Source of the DNA: Micrococcaceae bacterium Sec5.1
GTDB lineage: Bacteria > Actinomycetota > Actinomycetes > Actinomycetales > Micrococcaceae
Assembly (NCBI GenBank): GCA_039636795.1
Contig: CP143430.1
Coordinates: forward strand, 2,666,001 to 2,730,000
Direction: 5' to 3'
DNA length: 64,000 bases
Made by a program: the position numbers and the translations under genes. Positions 1 through 8,657 of the stretch are shown here, one piece after another. Each line of letters begins with the position of its first letter. The first letter of the stretch is position 1. The notes beneath the pieces are model-generated. The model saw nothing but the letters and a program-made list of their open reading frames with translations. It was not told the origin of the DNA and ran no database searches.

Positions 1-1007
1 GAAGAATTGCAGTGCCAACGCCTGATGGCGAACAGATTCGACTCGTCGCGGTCCAGCCCGAACAAGGCCGGGTAATTGACCTTGCCCGCGCCTACGCCCT
101 GACACTTCAGCGCAAGGCCGCCGAGCCGGATCGTGCCCGTGCGCTCGCGTTGGCGGTGCTTCCAGGAAGCTTGGCAGCGGGAATCGGAGGAGGCTCCATC
201 TTCCTGGACGCCGCGCACGATGCGCTCGCTGCGGCAGACGACGCTTCCTACAACATCGACGACGTTTTGTGGCGCGCAGCTGTTGACGCCCCAGTCATCC
301 GCGACGGGCTGACTTTCGAAAAGCACATCCAAAACTTCCACCGTATTGTCGCCAAGGCCCAGCCGGCACGCTCGATTTACGAGCGGCCGGGTTATTTCAA
401 GGGAACCACGGCCATGTCCTACGGGCACAACGAGGAGCTGCCTTACCCCGACTTCACGGAGGCCCTGGACTGGGAACTTGAGGTCGGGTATGTGGTGGGC
501 AAGTCGGGAAGCGACCTGACCCCTGACACGGCGATGGACCATCTCTTTGGCATCACCGTCTTCAACGACTTCAGCGCACGCGATGTCCAGAGCGCGGAAA
601 TGGCGATCGGCATGGGCCCGCAGAAGTGCAAGGACTTCGGTTACGGCATCGGCCCCTGGGTCACTACGATGGACGAAATCGATTCGATCGAGGGGCTGCG
701 CGGCCAGGTCCGTGTCAACGGCGAGGTGCTCTCCGATACCAAGGTCGAGGACTTCGTCTACACCCCCGCGGAGTTGCTGGCCTACGTCTCGATCTCCGAC
801 CGCCTACAGCCAGGGGACATTATCGGGTCCGGCACCATGGGCTTCGGCGCCGGCGTGGAGATCGGAAAATTCCTAAAGCCCGGCGACGTTATTGAGTTGG
901 AACTCGAGGGTGTGGGCACACTGCGCACCCCGATTTCCACTGAACGCCAAAAGGCCCCCTGGTGGCCCGAACCCCGCACCTACCCGCATGAAGAATGGGT
1001 GGCCTGA
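1..1007 (+). CDS. Fumarylacetoacetate hydrolase family protein (5' partial)
   Basis: The frame is already open at base 3 (reading R-I-A-V-PTPDGEQIRLVAV), so the GTG at 12 is probably internal and the true start lies outside the window. The visible 331 residues have the FAH-family layout: a variable N-terminal region, then the C-terminal catalytic fold with the DWELEVGYVVG segment carrying acidic metal ligands and the FNDFSARDVQ motif. Family members hydrolyse C-C bonds of acylpyruvates or fumarylacetoacetate, or decarboxylate/hydrate related oxo-acids, with Mg2+ or Mn2+ in the cytoplasm. The stop overlaps the next start (ATGA), so it is co-translated with the cupin and acetoacetyl-CoA synthetase. 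An acetoacetate-releasing hydrolysis would feed that synthetase directly. The exact substrate cannot be read from the sequence. Confidence 0.88.
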   Translation, partial: RIAVPTPDGEQIRLVAVQPEQGRVIDLARAYALTLQRKAAEPDRARALALAVLPGSLAAGIGGGSIFLDAAHDALAAADDASYNIDDVLWRAAVDAPVIRDGLTFEKHIQNFHRIVAKAQPARSIYERPGYFKGTTAMSYGHNEELPYPDFTEALDWELEVGYVVGKSGSDLTPDTAMDHLFGITVFNDFSARDVQSAEMAIGMGPQKCKDFGYGIGPWVTTMDEIDSIEGLRGQVRVNGEVLSDTKVEDFVYTPAELLAYVSISDRLQPGDIIGSGTMGFGAGVEIGKFLKPGDVIELELEGVGTLRTPISTERQKAPWWPEPRTYPHEEWVA

Positions 1008-1615
1008 TGACCCGGCCCGCAGTTCGCCGCATCGTCACCGGTCACGACGACGAGGGACGCGCCATCATCCTCTCGGATGGAGCGGCACCCAACAACTGGT
1101 CCTCGGACATGATTCCGGGATTTGGTGCCACAGTCCCCTGGGTGACCGAGGCAGGGGCGATCGATCATGTGAGCGACGAGGATCCGGCTGGCGCGGACGT
1201 CGAGATCCCCAGCTTCCCTGCCCCGGGCCAGACGATACTGCGCGTCGCCGATTTTCCGCCGGACTCTGTGTACCCGGACGAGGCTGGCTCGGTCATCTTC
1301 AACGAGATCGACGGACACGAGGAGGCTGAAGCCGGGGCCGAGCACAGCGGTTCCAGGCATTTCTGGTTCCACCGCACTGACTCGCTGGACTATGCGGTCG
1401 TTCTTGAAGGTGAAATCACGCTGCTGGTTGACGAAGGTGAGGCAACCATGCGCGCCGGTGATGTGGCCGTGCAACGTGCCACGAGCCACGCCTGGTCCAA
1501 CCGCACGGAGCAGACCGCCAGGGTCCTGTTCGTACTGATCGGAACCGAACCGCTGACCGCGGCACAGATTGCCGAGCAGCGCAGGAAGGCCTCCCGGCAC
1601 TTGGAGAGGGCATGA
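1007..1615 (+). CDS. Cupin-domain protein
   Basis: A small protein of about 202 aa with one cupin beta-barrel. Its core runs from HFWFHRTDSLDY through VVLEGEITLLVDEGE to GDVAVQRATSHAWSN, giving the spaced His/Glu and terminal His expected of a metal-binding cupin. The start at 1007 overlaps the upstream stop (ATGA). An ATG at 995 would add MGGL but has no better ribosome site. The 3' end again overlaps the next gene by ATGA, so it sits in a tight three-gene operon between a FAH-family hydrolase and acetoacetyl-CoA synthetase. Comparable cupins in catabolic operons act as isomerases, decarboxylases or ring-cleavage enzymes, or only bind ligands. No specific activity can be assigned. Confidence 0.8.
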   Translation: MTRPAVRRIVTGHDDEGRAIILSDGAAPNNWSSDMIPGFGATVPWVTEAGAIDHVSDEDPAGADVEIPSFPAPGQTILRVADFPPDSVYPDEAGSVIFNEIDGHEEAEAGAEHSGSRHFWFHRTDSLDYAVVLEGEITLLVDEGEATMRAGDVAVQRATSHAWSNRTEQTARVLFVLIGTEPLTAAQIAEQRRKASRHLERA

Positions 1616-3582
1616 TTACCAACGCGCAGGCCGCAGATGGCGAATTGATCTGGCAACCTGATCTGGAACGGGCGCCCGAGACCGGCGTTGGCCGATTCGC
1701 CGAGTTCCTGGCCGGCCACAGCGTCGGGATTGGGGCGGGCTACGACGAACTGTGGCAGTGGTCAGTGGATGAGCCCGGGAAGTTCTGGGAGCTTTTCGCC
1801 GAGTTTGCCGGCGTCGATTTAGGTGGAACTCCGGGGCCGGTGTGCAGCAGCGACCCCATGCCACACACGCGCTGGTTCCCCGGCCGCACGCTCAACTTTG
1901 CAAAGCATCTGCTGCAGGGCCACGAGGGAGTCGCCCTCATCGGCATCGATGAGGATGGGAAGCGCGAGGAGGTCACATGGGCTGCTCTGAGGCGGGACGT
2001 TGCCTCCTTGGCTGCCCATCTTCGTAGTTGCGGCGTAGGCCAGGGGGACAGGGTTGTCGGAATACTTCCCAACGTTGCCGAGGCCGTCGTCGGGCTGCTT
2101 GCCAGTGCGTCCGTCGGCGCTATCTGGTCGGTCTGTGCCCCGGAGTTCGGCCCGGGTGCAATCGTTACACGCTTTGCCCAGCTCGAACCAAAGGTCATCC
2201 TTGCCGCGCCGGGCTACCGACTCGGCGGGAAGGACCGGGATCGTCGTGGTGAGCTGGTGGAAATCATCGCAAAGCTGCCTACGCTCGAGCACATCATCTG
2301 GGTGGGGCGGCATACTTCCATTCCAAGTATCCCCACCCAGATCCCGGGCACGGCTTGGGAGCAGGCCATCGCCGATCCAGCGGAGCTTGTCTTCACCGAC
2401 CTCGAGTTCAGCCACCCCCTGTGGGTACTGTTTTCTTCGGGGACCACAGGGATTCCCAAGGGGATCGTTCACGGTCACGGCGGAGCGCTGCTTGAGGAGC
2501 TGAAAATGCTCCTTATACATTCCGACCTGCGCCCGGGGGATCGATACCTCAACGTTGCTTCAACGAGCTGGGTGTTGTGGAACTCTCTGGTCTCTGCGCT
2601 CGGAGTTGGTGCCACAGCGGTCCTGGTTGATGGAAACCCCACTTTCCCGTCCTTGGACCGGGTATGGCAGATCGCCGCAGCAGAGCAGATTGCTGTCCTG
2701 GGCGTGGGTGCTGGTTTCATCCACGCCTGCGCAAAGGTTTCCCTGGCACCGATGCGCGACCATGACCTGGCTGCCTTGAAATCCGTTCAGGTCACAGGTT
2801 CACCGCTCTCCGCTGACGGCTATCGCTGGGTTTACGGCAATGTGGGCGATGTCTGGTTGAACTCGATGAGTGGCGGTACTGACATCGCCTCGATTTTCGT
2901 AGGGGGATGTCCCACACTGCCCGTCCACGTCGGCTATATCCAGGCGCCTGCCCTTGGGGTACGTGTGGAGTCCTGGGATGAAGCCGGCAATCCCACGCGT
3001 GGCAAAGGCGAACTGGTGGTTACCCAAGCAATGCCATCGATGCCCCTGAGCTTCTGGGGTGACGACGGCAGCCGCTATCACGACAGCTACTTCGCGACTT
3101 ATCCGGGGGTGTGGCGGCATGGGGATTTCATCGAGTTCACCCTCCAGGGCATCCTCATCCACGGCCGCTCCGACTCAACCCTCAACCGCAATGGGCTGCG
3201 GCTCGGTTCGGCAGATATCTATGCCGTGGTTGAATCGCTGCAGGAGGTCGCCGAGGCCTTGGTTGTCGGTGCGGAACTGGACGTTGATTATTACATGCCA
3301 CTGTTTGTCCATTTGGCCAACGGAGTAGACCCAAGCATCGCCCGGGAAGCGATCACCAGATCCATTCGGGAGAACCTGTCCGTTCGGTACCTTCCCGACG
3401 ACATTGTGTTCATGCCCGGAATTCCGCATACCCGCACTGGAAAGAAGCTGGAGGTCCCCGTAAAGCGGCTCTTGCAGGGTGCGCCACTGGAATCCGTCGC
3501 GGATCTCGGGTCAGTGGACAACGCCGCCCTGTTGGAAGAATATGCAAGGTTTGCCCTTAATCGGCAGACCGTATCACCGTAA
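1612..3582 (+). CDS. aacS: Acetoacetyl-CoA synthetase (acetoacetate-CoA ligase)
   Basis: 656 aa, the usual length for acetoacetate-CoA ligase of the acyl-adenylate superfamily. The N-terminal ACAS-like cap (DELWQWSVDEPGKFWELFAE) and the segment around HTRWFPGRTLNFAKHLL are typical of AacS rather than acetyl-CoA synthetase. The P-loop FSSGTTGIPKG is at about residues 272-282, and the catalytic lysine lies in the C-terminal HTRTGKKLEVP motif. The enzyme activates acetoacetate with ATP and CoA, giving acetoacetyl-CoA for thiolysis. It is translationally coupled (ATGA) to the cupin and downstream of a FAH-family hydrolase, consistent with recovery of acetoacetate from an aromatic or ring-fission pathway. 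A hairpin terminator follows. Confidence 0.93.
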   Translation: MITNAQAADGELIWQPDLERAPETGVGRFAEFLAGHSVGIGAGYDELWQWSVDEPGKFWELFAEFAGVDLGGTPGPVCSSDPMPHTRWFPGRTLNFAKHLLQGHEGVALIGIDEDGKREEVTWAALRRDVASLAAHLRSCGVGQGDRVVGILPNVAEAVVGLLASASVGAIWSVCAPEFGPGAIVTRFAQLEPKVILAAPGYRLGGKDRDRRGELVEIIAKLPTLEHIIWVGRHTSIPSIPTQIPGTAWEQAIADPAELVFTDLEFSHPLWVLFSSGTTGIPKGIVHGHGGALLEELKMLLIHSDLRPGDRYLNVASTSWVLWNSLVSALGVGATAVLVDGNPTFPSLDRVWQIAAAEQIAVLGVGAGFIHACAKVSLAPMRDHDLAALKSVQVTGSPLSADGYRWVYGNVGDVWLNSMSGGTDIASIFVGGCPTLPVHVGYIQAPALGVRVESWDEAGNPTRGKGELVVTQAMPSMPLSFWGDDGSRYHDSYFATYPGVWRHGDFIEFTLQGILIHGRSDSTLNRNGLRLGSADIYAVVESLQEVAEALVVGAELDVDYYMPLFVHLANGVDPSIAREAITRSIRENLSVRYLPDDIVFMPGIPHTRTGKKLEVPVKRLLQGAPLESVADLGSVDNAALLEEYARFALNRQTVSP

Positions 3583-3620
3583 GCGGCACCGCCCTACGGG
3601 CAATGGAAATGGGGGAGAGG

Positions 3621-3655
3621 ACGAGCCGGACCGGCGCAAGCGAGGTCCGGCTCGT
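3621..3655. terminator. Bidirectional hairpin terminator
   Basis: A perfect 12-bp stem (ACGAGCCGGACC at 3621-3632 pairing with GGTCCGGCTCGT at 3644-3655) around an 11-nt loop lies between the convergent ends of the acetoacetyl-CoA synthetase and LysR genes. There is no long T run, as is common in high-GC actinobacteria. Confidence 0.75.
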
Positions 3656-3676
3656 CGTCGTGCTCGGGCACTTGCG

Positions 3677-4642
3677 TCAAAGCCGTCCAGAAGCTGATTC
3701 GCCCGCTAGCGACGGCCCATCACCGCTTTCCTCGGGGTGCGATGCATCCAGGACTTCGACTGCGTATTGCACCACCGCTTTGGCCCGGTTTGTGAGGACC
3801 GCTTCCTTGGGCCACACCGCGACGACGGAGGTTTGGCCGGCACGGGGGCGGAGGTGCCTGGTGACGAGCCCTCTGCCTTCGCTCGAAACGGGGATCTGGT
3901 TGGGCCGCGACATCAGCAGACTATAGCCGAGTCCCCGCCCGACCATTGCCCGGACAAGATCTATTTGCGGTACTACGGCCCGGAGATGTGCTTTGAGTCC
4001 GCGCTGGGAGAACATCAACTGCGTATATTCGGTGCTGGGCGCCGTGTTCAGCATGATGAGCGGCTTGGTAGCCAAAGCTTCCAGTTCAATGTCCTCCTCC
4101 CGGGCAAGGGGATCGTCTGCGCCCAGAACGGCCATGACTTCGGTTTCGTAGATGACTTTGCGCTCCACGTCCGCGGGCAGGCCGATGTCATAGACGATCG
4201 CAGTGTCCAGGCTTCCGTCTTCCAGAGCGGGCAGCAGGTCGGCATGGTCCCCAACCGTGATGCTGACTTCAACCTTTGGGTGAAGTTTGGCCATGCCCTC
4301 GAGGACGGCGGGGAGCACGTTGCTTGCCAGGCCTGTGTAGCAGCCCAGTGACACAGGACCCTTGAGCTCGCCTCGAAGTTCCCCCAATCCGTCTGCCAGC
4401 GCGCTGGCTTCCCGAAGCAATTCCCCGGCCCGCTTTGCGAAGTGGCGTCCAGTGGGTGTCAGGTGCATTCCCTTGGCTTTCCTGCGGATGCACAGCTGTT
4501 CCCCCAGTGCTGCCTCCAGTTCACTGATGGCGTGGGAGAGCGCGGATTCGGAGATGTGCAGCTGTTGTGCTGCTGACCCCAAGGTGCTGTGTTCGGGGAG
4601 CGCGGCGAACAGTTCGAGCTGTCGAAAGGTGAACTTCGGCAC
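3677..4642 (-). CDS. LysR-family transcriptional regulator
   Basis: 321 aa. It has an N-terminal winged helix-turn-helix (FRQLELFAALPEHSTLGSAA, then SALSHAISELEAALG, residues about 5-65) and a periplasmic-binding-like effector domain, the standard LysR plan. It is transcribed divergently from the P450 gene across 140 bp, the classic arrangement for a LysR regulator controlling its neighbour, so it is the prime candidate activator of the P450-ferredoxin-reductase operon. Its inducer is presumably an aromatic substrate (inference). A second LysR lies inside the same cluster at 7670, so the two promoters may respond to different intermediates. Confidence 0.9.
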   Translation of the reverse strand: MPKFTFRQLELFAALPEHSTLGSAAQQLHISESALSHAISELEAALGEQLCIRRKAKGMHLTPTGRHFAKRAGELLREASALADGLGELRGELKGPVSLGCYTGLASNVLPAVLEGMAKLHPKVEVSITVGDHADLLPALEDGSLDTAIVYDIGLPADVERKVIYETEVMAVLGADDPLAREEDIELEALATKPLIMLNTAPSTEYTQLMFSQRGLKAHLRAVVPQIDLVRAMVGRGLGYSLLMSRPNQIPVSSEGRGLVTRHLRPRAGQTSVVAVWPKEAVLTNRAKAVVQYAVEVLDASHPEESGDGPSLAGESASGRL

Positions 4643-4652
4643 TTGAGTCTCT

Positions 4653-4665
4653 ATTCCTAAGAAAT
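4653..4665. promoter_or_regulatory. Imperfect palindrome in the LysR/P450 divergent region
   Basis: ATTCCTAAGAAAT is a 13-bp dyad with one mismatched pair, 10 bp from the LysR start in the only intergenic space between the divergent genes. LysR proteins usually bind T-N11-A dyads, so it is a possible autoregulatory site. The evidence is weak. Confidence 0.25.
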
Positions 4666-4782
4666 CGAATTACTTCCACTGATATCCGCAGTTTACTGGA
4701 GAATGTTTTCCCGTGACACTGATTACACGACGACGTACCAGCAGCACCGGTACACAATGACGTGCCAGTAGGAGAGCAAGCG

Positions 4783-6078
4783 ATGACGACACAAGCGGGC
4801 GGGTGCCCGTTCCACGGGAACGCGGCGATTATCCAAACGACAGCAGCCCCGGTTCGCGGCAGCGGGGGAGAGGAGCCTGCAACCGTTTCACCGGATGCCG
4901 CTGACTACCCGGTGGCTGATTGGGTTGACGTAGCCGCCCTTGCAACTGATCCTTACCCGACTTATGCCCGGCTCCGGGCCGAGTCTCCGGTGGCGTGGGT
5001 TCCTCAGCTTAACAAGTTCCTGGTGACGACTTACGCCGGTTGCCACACGGTTGAACAGGACCAGGAGCTGTTCAGCGCGAACGTTTCGGGTGCGACGATG
5101 ACCCGTGCGATCGGCGCCCAGCCAATGTTGCGCAAAGACGATCCGGAGCACTCAGTAGACAGGGCGCCTGTAAATCCTGTTCTTCGCCCCAAGTCCATCA
5201 AGGAAGTCTGGGGACCGGTTTTTGAGCGTAACGCCGAGGCCTACCTTCAGAAAGTCGCCGAGCTGGGGCCGGAGGAAGCAGACCTGAACCGGGATTACGC
5301 AGCTCCCGTGGCATCGCAGAACCTTATTGACCTCCTGGGATTGAAGGACGTTTCCGTGGAGCAGGTGCGGCGCTGGTCTCACGACTTCATCGCTGGGATG
5401 GGAAATGTTCTGGATGATCAGTCGATCTGGGATCGGTGTGATGCCGCTACCGCGGAGGCTGATCGCTTGCTGGAGGAGCTCATCCCCTATTACCGGCAGA
5501 ATCCGGACGCCTCGATGGTGTCCGCTTTTGCCAACAGTGGACTCCCCACCGCGAATGTTGCGGCCAACGTCAAACTGACCATTTCCGGTGGTATGAACGA
5601 GCCGCAGCATGTGGTTACCAACATGGTGTGGGCGCTGAGCAATCATGGGGACCAACGCGAGCAGGTCCTTGCTGATCCAGCTTTGTGGGCATCAGTGTTT
5701 GATGAGGCGGTCAGATGGCAGTCACCGATCGGAATGTACCCCCGGGAAACGACACGGGAAACTGTCCTCGGAGGCGTCCGTATACCTGCCGGCGCCGGTG
5801 TCGGCGTCGTCGTGGCATCTGCCAACCGCGACGCGGGCCACTTCGGCGCTTCAGCTGCAGAATTCGATATCAATCGGACCAAACGCCCCCACCTCGCCTT
5901 CGGCAGCGGCGTCCACCTCTGCGCCGGTCACTGGGCGGCGAAGACCTCCATTGGCCAGATCGCCGTGCCGATGGCCTACGAGCGCTTTCCGGGCCTGCGC
6001 GTGGACAAGCGACGGAGTGAAAGCTGGGATGGCTGGGTCTTCCGCGGACTGACCAGCCTGCCCGTCACCTGGAACTAA
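4783..6078 (+). CDS. Cytochrome P450, GcoA/CYP255-like
   Basis: 431 aa from the ATG at 4783, chosen over GTG 4762 because AGGAG sits 8 nt upstream of it. Heme-thiolate motif FGSGVHLCAG gives Cys380, and the K-helix ExxR is Glu308/Arg311. The I-helix reads SGGMNEPQ at 268-275, where most P450s have the A/GGxD/ET oxygen-activation motif. From memory, GcoA of Amycolatopsis (guaiacol O-demethylase) has an analogous GAMQEP stretch and a similar end (WGFRGPTSLHVTW there, WVFRGLTSLPVTW here), so I place it near CYP255. Ferredoxin and ferredoxin reductase genes follow at once, unlike GcoA, which uses a single fused reductase. A likely role is oxidative O-dealkylation or hydroxylation of an aromatic feeding the nearby extradiol dioxygenase. 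The substrate is unknown. Confidence 0.9.
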   Translation: MTTQAGGCPFHGNAAIIQTTAAPVRGSGGEEPATVSPDAADYPVADWVDVAALATDPYPTYARLRAESPVAWVPQLNKFLVTTYAGCHTVEQDQELFSANVSGATMTRAIGAQPMLRKDDPEHSVDRAPVNPVLRPKSIKEVWGPVFERNAEAYLQKVAELGPEEADLNRDYAAPVASQNLIDLLGLKDVSVEQVRRWSHDFIAGMGNVLDDQSIWDRCDAATAEADRLLEELIPYYRQNPDASMVSAFANSGLPTANVAANVKLTISGGMNEPQHVVTNMVWALSNHGDQREQVLADPALWASVFDEAVRWQSPIGMYPRETTRETVLGGVRIPAGAGVGVVVASANRDAGHFGASAAEFDINRTKRPHLAFGSGVHLCAGHWAAKTSIGQIAVPMAYERFPGLRVDKRRSESWDGWVFRGLTSLPVTWN

Positions 6079-6108
6079 CCCAACTACCCATTACCAAAAG
6101 GAGCAACG

Positions 6109-6432
6109 ATGCCCAGCGTCACCTACACCCAGCCCAATGGCACCCAACAAACCCTCCAGGTCGAGTCAGGCACTACCCTGATGCGCGCTGCTGTCAACAA
6201 CGGCGTCGACGGCATCATCGGCGAATGTGGAGGCCAGGCCATGTGCGCCACCTGCCACGTCTACGTCCGCCCGGAATATGCGCAAGCGCTCCCGGACATC
6301 AGCGATGACGAAGACGAAATGCTTGACTGCGCCACGGCCGAGAGGACGGACAGCTCCCGGCTCGCCTGCCAGATCCAACTCAACGCGGAGCTCTCGGAGA
6401 TTGTCGTGGACATCCCGGTCGGCCAACTCTAG
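6109..6432 (+). CDS. [2Fe-2S] ferredoxin, putidaredoxin type
   Basis: 107 aa. The cluster ligands follow the adrenodoxin/putidaredoxin spacing C-X5-C-X2-C-Xn-C: Cys40, Cys46, Cys49 (GECGGQAMCATC) and Cys87 (RLACQ). The gene starts 30 bp after the P450, behind an AAAAGGAG ribosome site, and 15 bp before the reductase. It should shuttle single electrons from the reductase to the P450 heme. The acidic stretch DISDDEDEMLD before Cys74 resembles the partner-docking helix of this ferredoxin class. Confidence 0.95.
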   Translation: MPSVTYTQPNGTQQTLQVESGTTLMRAAVNNGVDGIIGECGGQAMCATCHVYVRPEYAQALPDISDDEDEMLDCATAERTDSSRLACQIQLNAELSEIVVDIPVGQL

Positions 6433-6447
6433 AACGGGGACAGTGAT

Positions 6448-7689
6448 ATGAGCGTTGTCATCATTGGTGCCGGACAGGCCGGCCTGCAGCTCGCCGACTC
6501 TCTGCGGACAGAAGGATACGACGGCAAGATCGAGGTGATAGGCGAGGAATTCGGTGTGCCCTATCAGCGCCCCCCTCTGTCAAAGGACTACCTCGCTCCG
6601 GGTAAGGAAGCAGCTCCATTGCCGTTGCGCGGCCCATCCTTCTTCCTCGATAAGCACATCACGCTTCATGCAGGGGTTCGGGCACTGACTGTTGACCGGC
6701 CTGAACGCACGGTGAAAACCACTGAAGGGATGCTCGAATACGACCACCTCGTTTTCGCAACCGGCGCCAGAAACAGGATGCTGAGCTGCCCGGGCGCCCT
6801 CCTGCCCGGCGTCCATGGTCTAAAAACACTCTCGGATGCAGAGGCATTGCACATGGCGCTGCCCGCGGCCCGCAACATCGTGATCATCGGTGCCGGATTT
6901 ATCGGACTCGAATTCGCGGCGGCAGCCTTGGCACACGGATGCAACGTCACAGTCCTGGAATTCGCTCCCCGTCCAATGGGACGAGCGCTGACTCCCGTCA
7001 TGAGCGAATGGTTCGCAGGCGCCCTTCGCTCCCAAGGCATAAGCCTGCGCCTCGATGAAGGAATTGAGCGCTTCGAGCCTGGAACTGATGGCCGGGTAGC
7101 AGCCGCAATCTCCACCTCAGGGGCTTCCTACCCAGCAGATCTCGTCCTCGTCGGCATTGGCGTACAGCCCAACGACACCTTGGCTCGCGACAGCGGAATC
7201 GAAACAAGCAACGGAATCGTCGTCGATGAAACACTCCGCACAGCAGACCCCGCTATTCTGGCAATCGGCGACTGTGCGAATTTCCCCAGCGCGCATTCCT
7301 TGGGCAATTTGCGCCTGGAGTCCGTGCAAAACGCCACCGACCAGGGACGTCACGCGGCACGTACAATCCTGGGAACAGAAAGCCCCTACAATGCACTCCC
7401 GTGGTTTTGGTCCACCCAGGGCCCCTACAAGCTGCAGATGGCAGGCATTCCACAACCCAATGACGACATTCTCATCTTGGGCGACCAGAGCGAAGCAAAG
7501 TTCTCAGTCCTCTGCTTCAGGCAAGGCATCCTCGCAGCTGTGGAATCGGTCAACAACGCCGCGGACCATATGGCGGCCCGCAAACTACTCTCCGCAGGCA
7601 CCGCCATCACCCGTAACCTAGTGGAAAGCGAGGGCTTCACCCTCAAGGCTGCCACTAGGGAGGTATCGCTTGTCAGCCCAGTCCCCTAA
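6448..7689 (+). CDS. NAD(P)H-dependent ferredoxin reductase, putidaredoxin reductase type
   Basis: 413 aa with two Rossmann motifs: FAD-binding VIIGAGQAGLQLADSL at the N terminus (about residues 4-19) and NAD-binding IVIIGAGFIGLEFAAAAL near 145-165. The FAD-ribose contact AIGDCANFPS lies near 270. Length and order match putidaredoxin/rhodocoxin reductases. It passes electrons from NADH to the adjacent ferredoxin. Its last 20 bp overlap the start region of the second LysR gene, so P450, ferredoxin, reductase and regulator probably form one transcript. Confidence 0.94.
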   Translation: MSVVIIGAGQAGLQLADSLRTEGYDGKIEVIGEEFGVPYQRPPLSKDYLAPGKEAAPLPLRGPSFFLDKHITLHAGVRALTVDRPERTVKTTEGMLEYDHLVFATGARNRMLSCPGALLPGVHGLKTLSDAEALHMALPAARNIVIIGAGFIGLEFAAAALAHGCNVTVLEFAPRPMGRALTPVMSEWFAGALRSQGISLRLDEGIERFEPGTDGRVAAAISTSGASYPADLVLVGIGVQPNDTLARDSGIETSNGIVVDETLRTADPAILAIGDCANFPSAHSLGNLRLESVQNATDQGRHAARTILGTESPYNALPWFWSTQGPYKLQMAGIPQPNDDILILGDQSEAKFSVLCFRQGILAAVESVNNAADHMAARKLLSAGTAITRNLVESEGFTLKAATREVSLVSPVP

Positions 7690-8626
7690 TGGATGGACCC
7701 CCACCGGGATGGACCTGAATCTGTTGATGCCCCTGCGTGTGTTGCTGGAGGAGCGCAACGTCAGCGCGGCCGCTCTTCGGTTGAATGTCAGTCAGCCCAC
7801 CGCTTCCACATTTCTTGCCAAGCTTCGTCGGTACTTTGATGACCCTCTGCTGGTGCGGGAAGGCAATATCTACAGATTGTCCCCTCTGGCAATGCGCTTG
7901 AAGGAAGAGCTACCGGGCGCCCTGCGGTCTCTCGAACAGATCATGAGGGCCAAATCGGAGTTCAATCCTTCCACCAGCGATCACGAATTCACCATTTTGG
8001 CCACGGACTATGCCAGTTGGCGCGTCGGCACCCAGCTGCTTCCCCGACTTGAGTCCTTGGCTCCGGGGATCAAGATCAGGTTCGACCATGTCCTTCCCGC
8101 CCACGTCGACGGCGCGCCCGAGTCCCTCAAAGATGTGGATGGCATGCTGCTGCCGCACGGCTACCTCGCCCAACAGCCCTACTTGGACGTCCTCCTTGAC
8201 GATTGGACATGCTTGGTCGCCAGCGACAACCCGCACTTGGGGGAGCGCCCTTCACGGGAAGAACTTCTGGCGATGCCGTGGATCATGACCATCAGTGGCA
8301 GGGGAGCGTTTACTCCCGCCGCACGGCAACTTCAGATAGCCGGGATCGACCCAGTGGTAAGCACCATTACCCCAAATTTCTTCGTCATTCCTTCCCTGAT
8401 TGAAGGATCCAACAAGGCCGCCTTGATGCCCGGGGCGTTAGCCCGGAGGGCAGTCCAAAGCTCAAGCCGACTCCGCCTTGTGGACCCTCCTATCCCTCTG
8501 TCTGCGCTTTCAGAGGCCTTCTGGTGGCACCGGGACCGAGAACACGAGCCCGCGCACCGCTGGTTCCGCCAGCAGTTGGAACTGGCCTGTGCGCCGCTGC
8601 TTCGAGCGCCCTCGGAAGAGTTTTAA
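7670..8626 (+). CDS. LysR-family regulator, NahR/NodD-like
   Basis: 318 aa if begun at the TTG at 7670, which has a GGGAGG ribosome site about 7 nt upstream. An internal ATG at 7709 starts at MDLNLLMPLRVLLEERNV, the customary N terminus of NahR/NodD-type LysR proteins, so either is possible. The HTH is VSAAALRLNVSQPTASTFLAKLRRYF, followed by the effector-binding domain. The gene overlaps the reductase by 20 bp. A perfect dyad with an extra half-site lies just downstream, upstream of the dioxygenase gene, and is its likely target. It may be autoactivated through the P450 operon, linking the first and ring-cleavage steps (inference). Confidence 0.9.
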   Translation: MSAQSPNGWTPTGMDLNLLMPLRVLLEERNVSAAALRLNVSQPTASTFLAKLRRYFDDPLLVREGNIYRLSPLAMRLKEELPGALRSLEQIMRAKSEFNPSTSDHEFTILATDYASWRVGTQLLPRLESLAPGIKIRFDHVLPAHVDGAPESLKDVDGMLLPHGYLAQQPYLDVLLDDWTCLVASDNPHLGERPSREELLAMPWIMTISGRGAFTPAARQLQIAGIDPVVSTITPNFFVIPSLIEGSNKAALMPGALARRAVQSSSRLRLVDPPIPLSALSEAFWWHRDREHEPAHRWFRQQLELACAPLLRAPSEEF

Positions 8627-8657
8627 CACCGCTCAAGGCAGACCTTCCACTATCTGG

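Noticed and set aside
4735..4753. GTACC-N9-GGTAC dyad before the P450 start
   Set aside because: Short arms, close to the ribosome site, and no matching copy elsewhere; not strong enough to call an operator.
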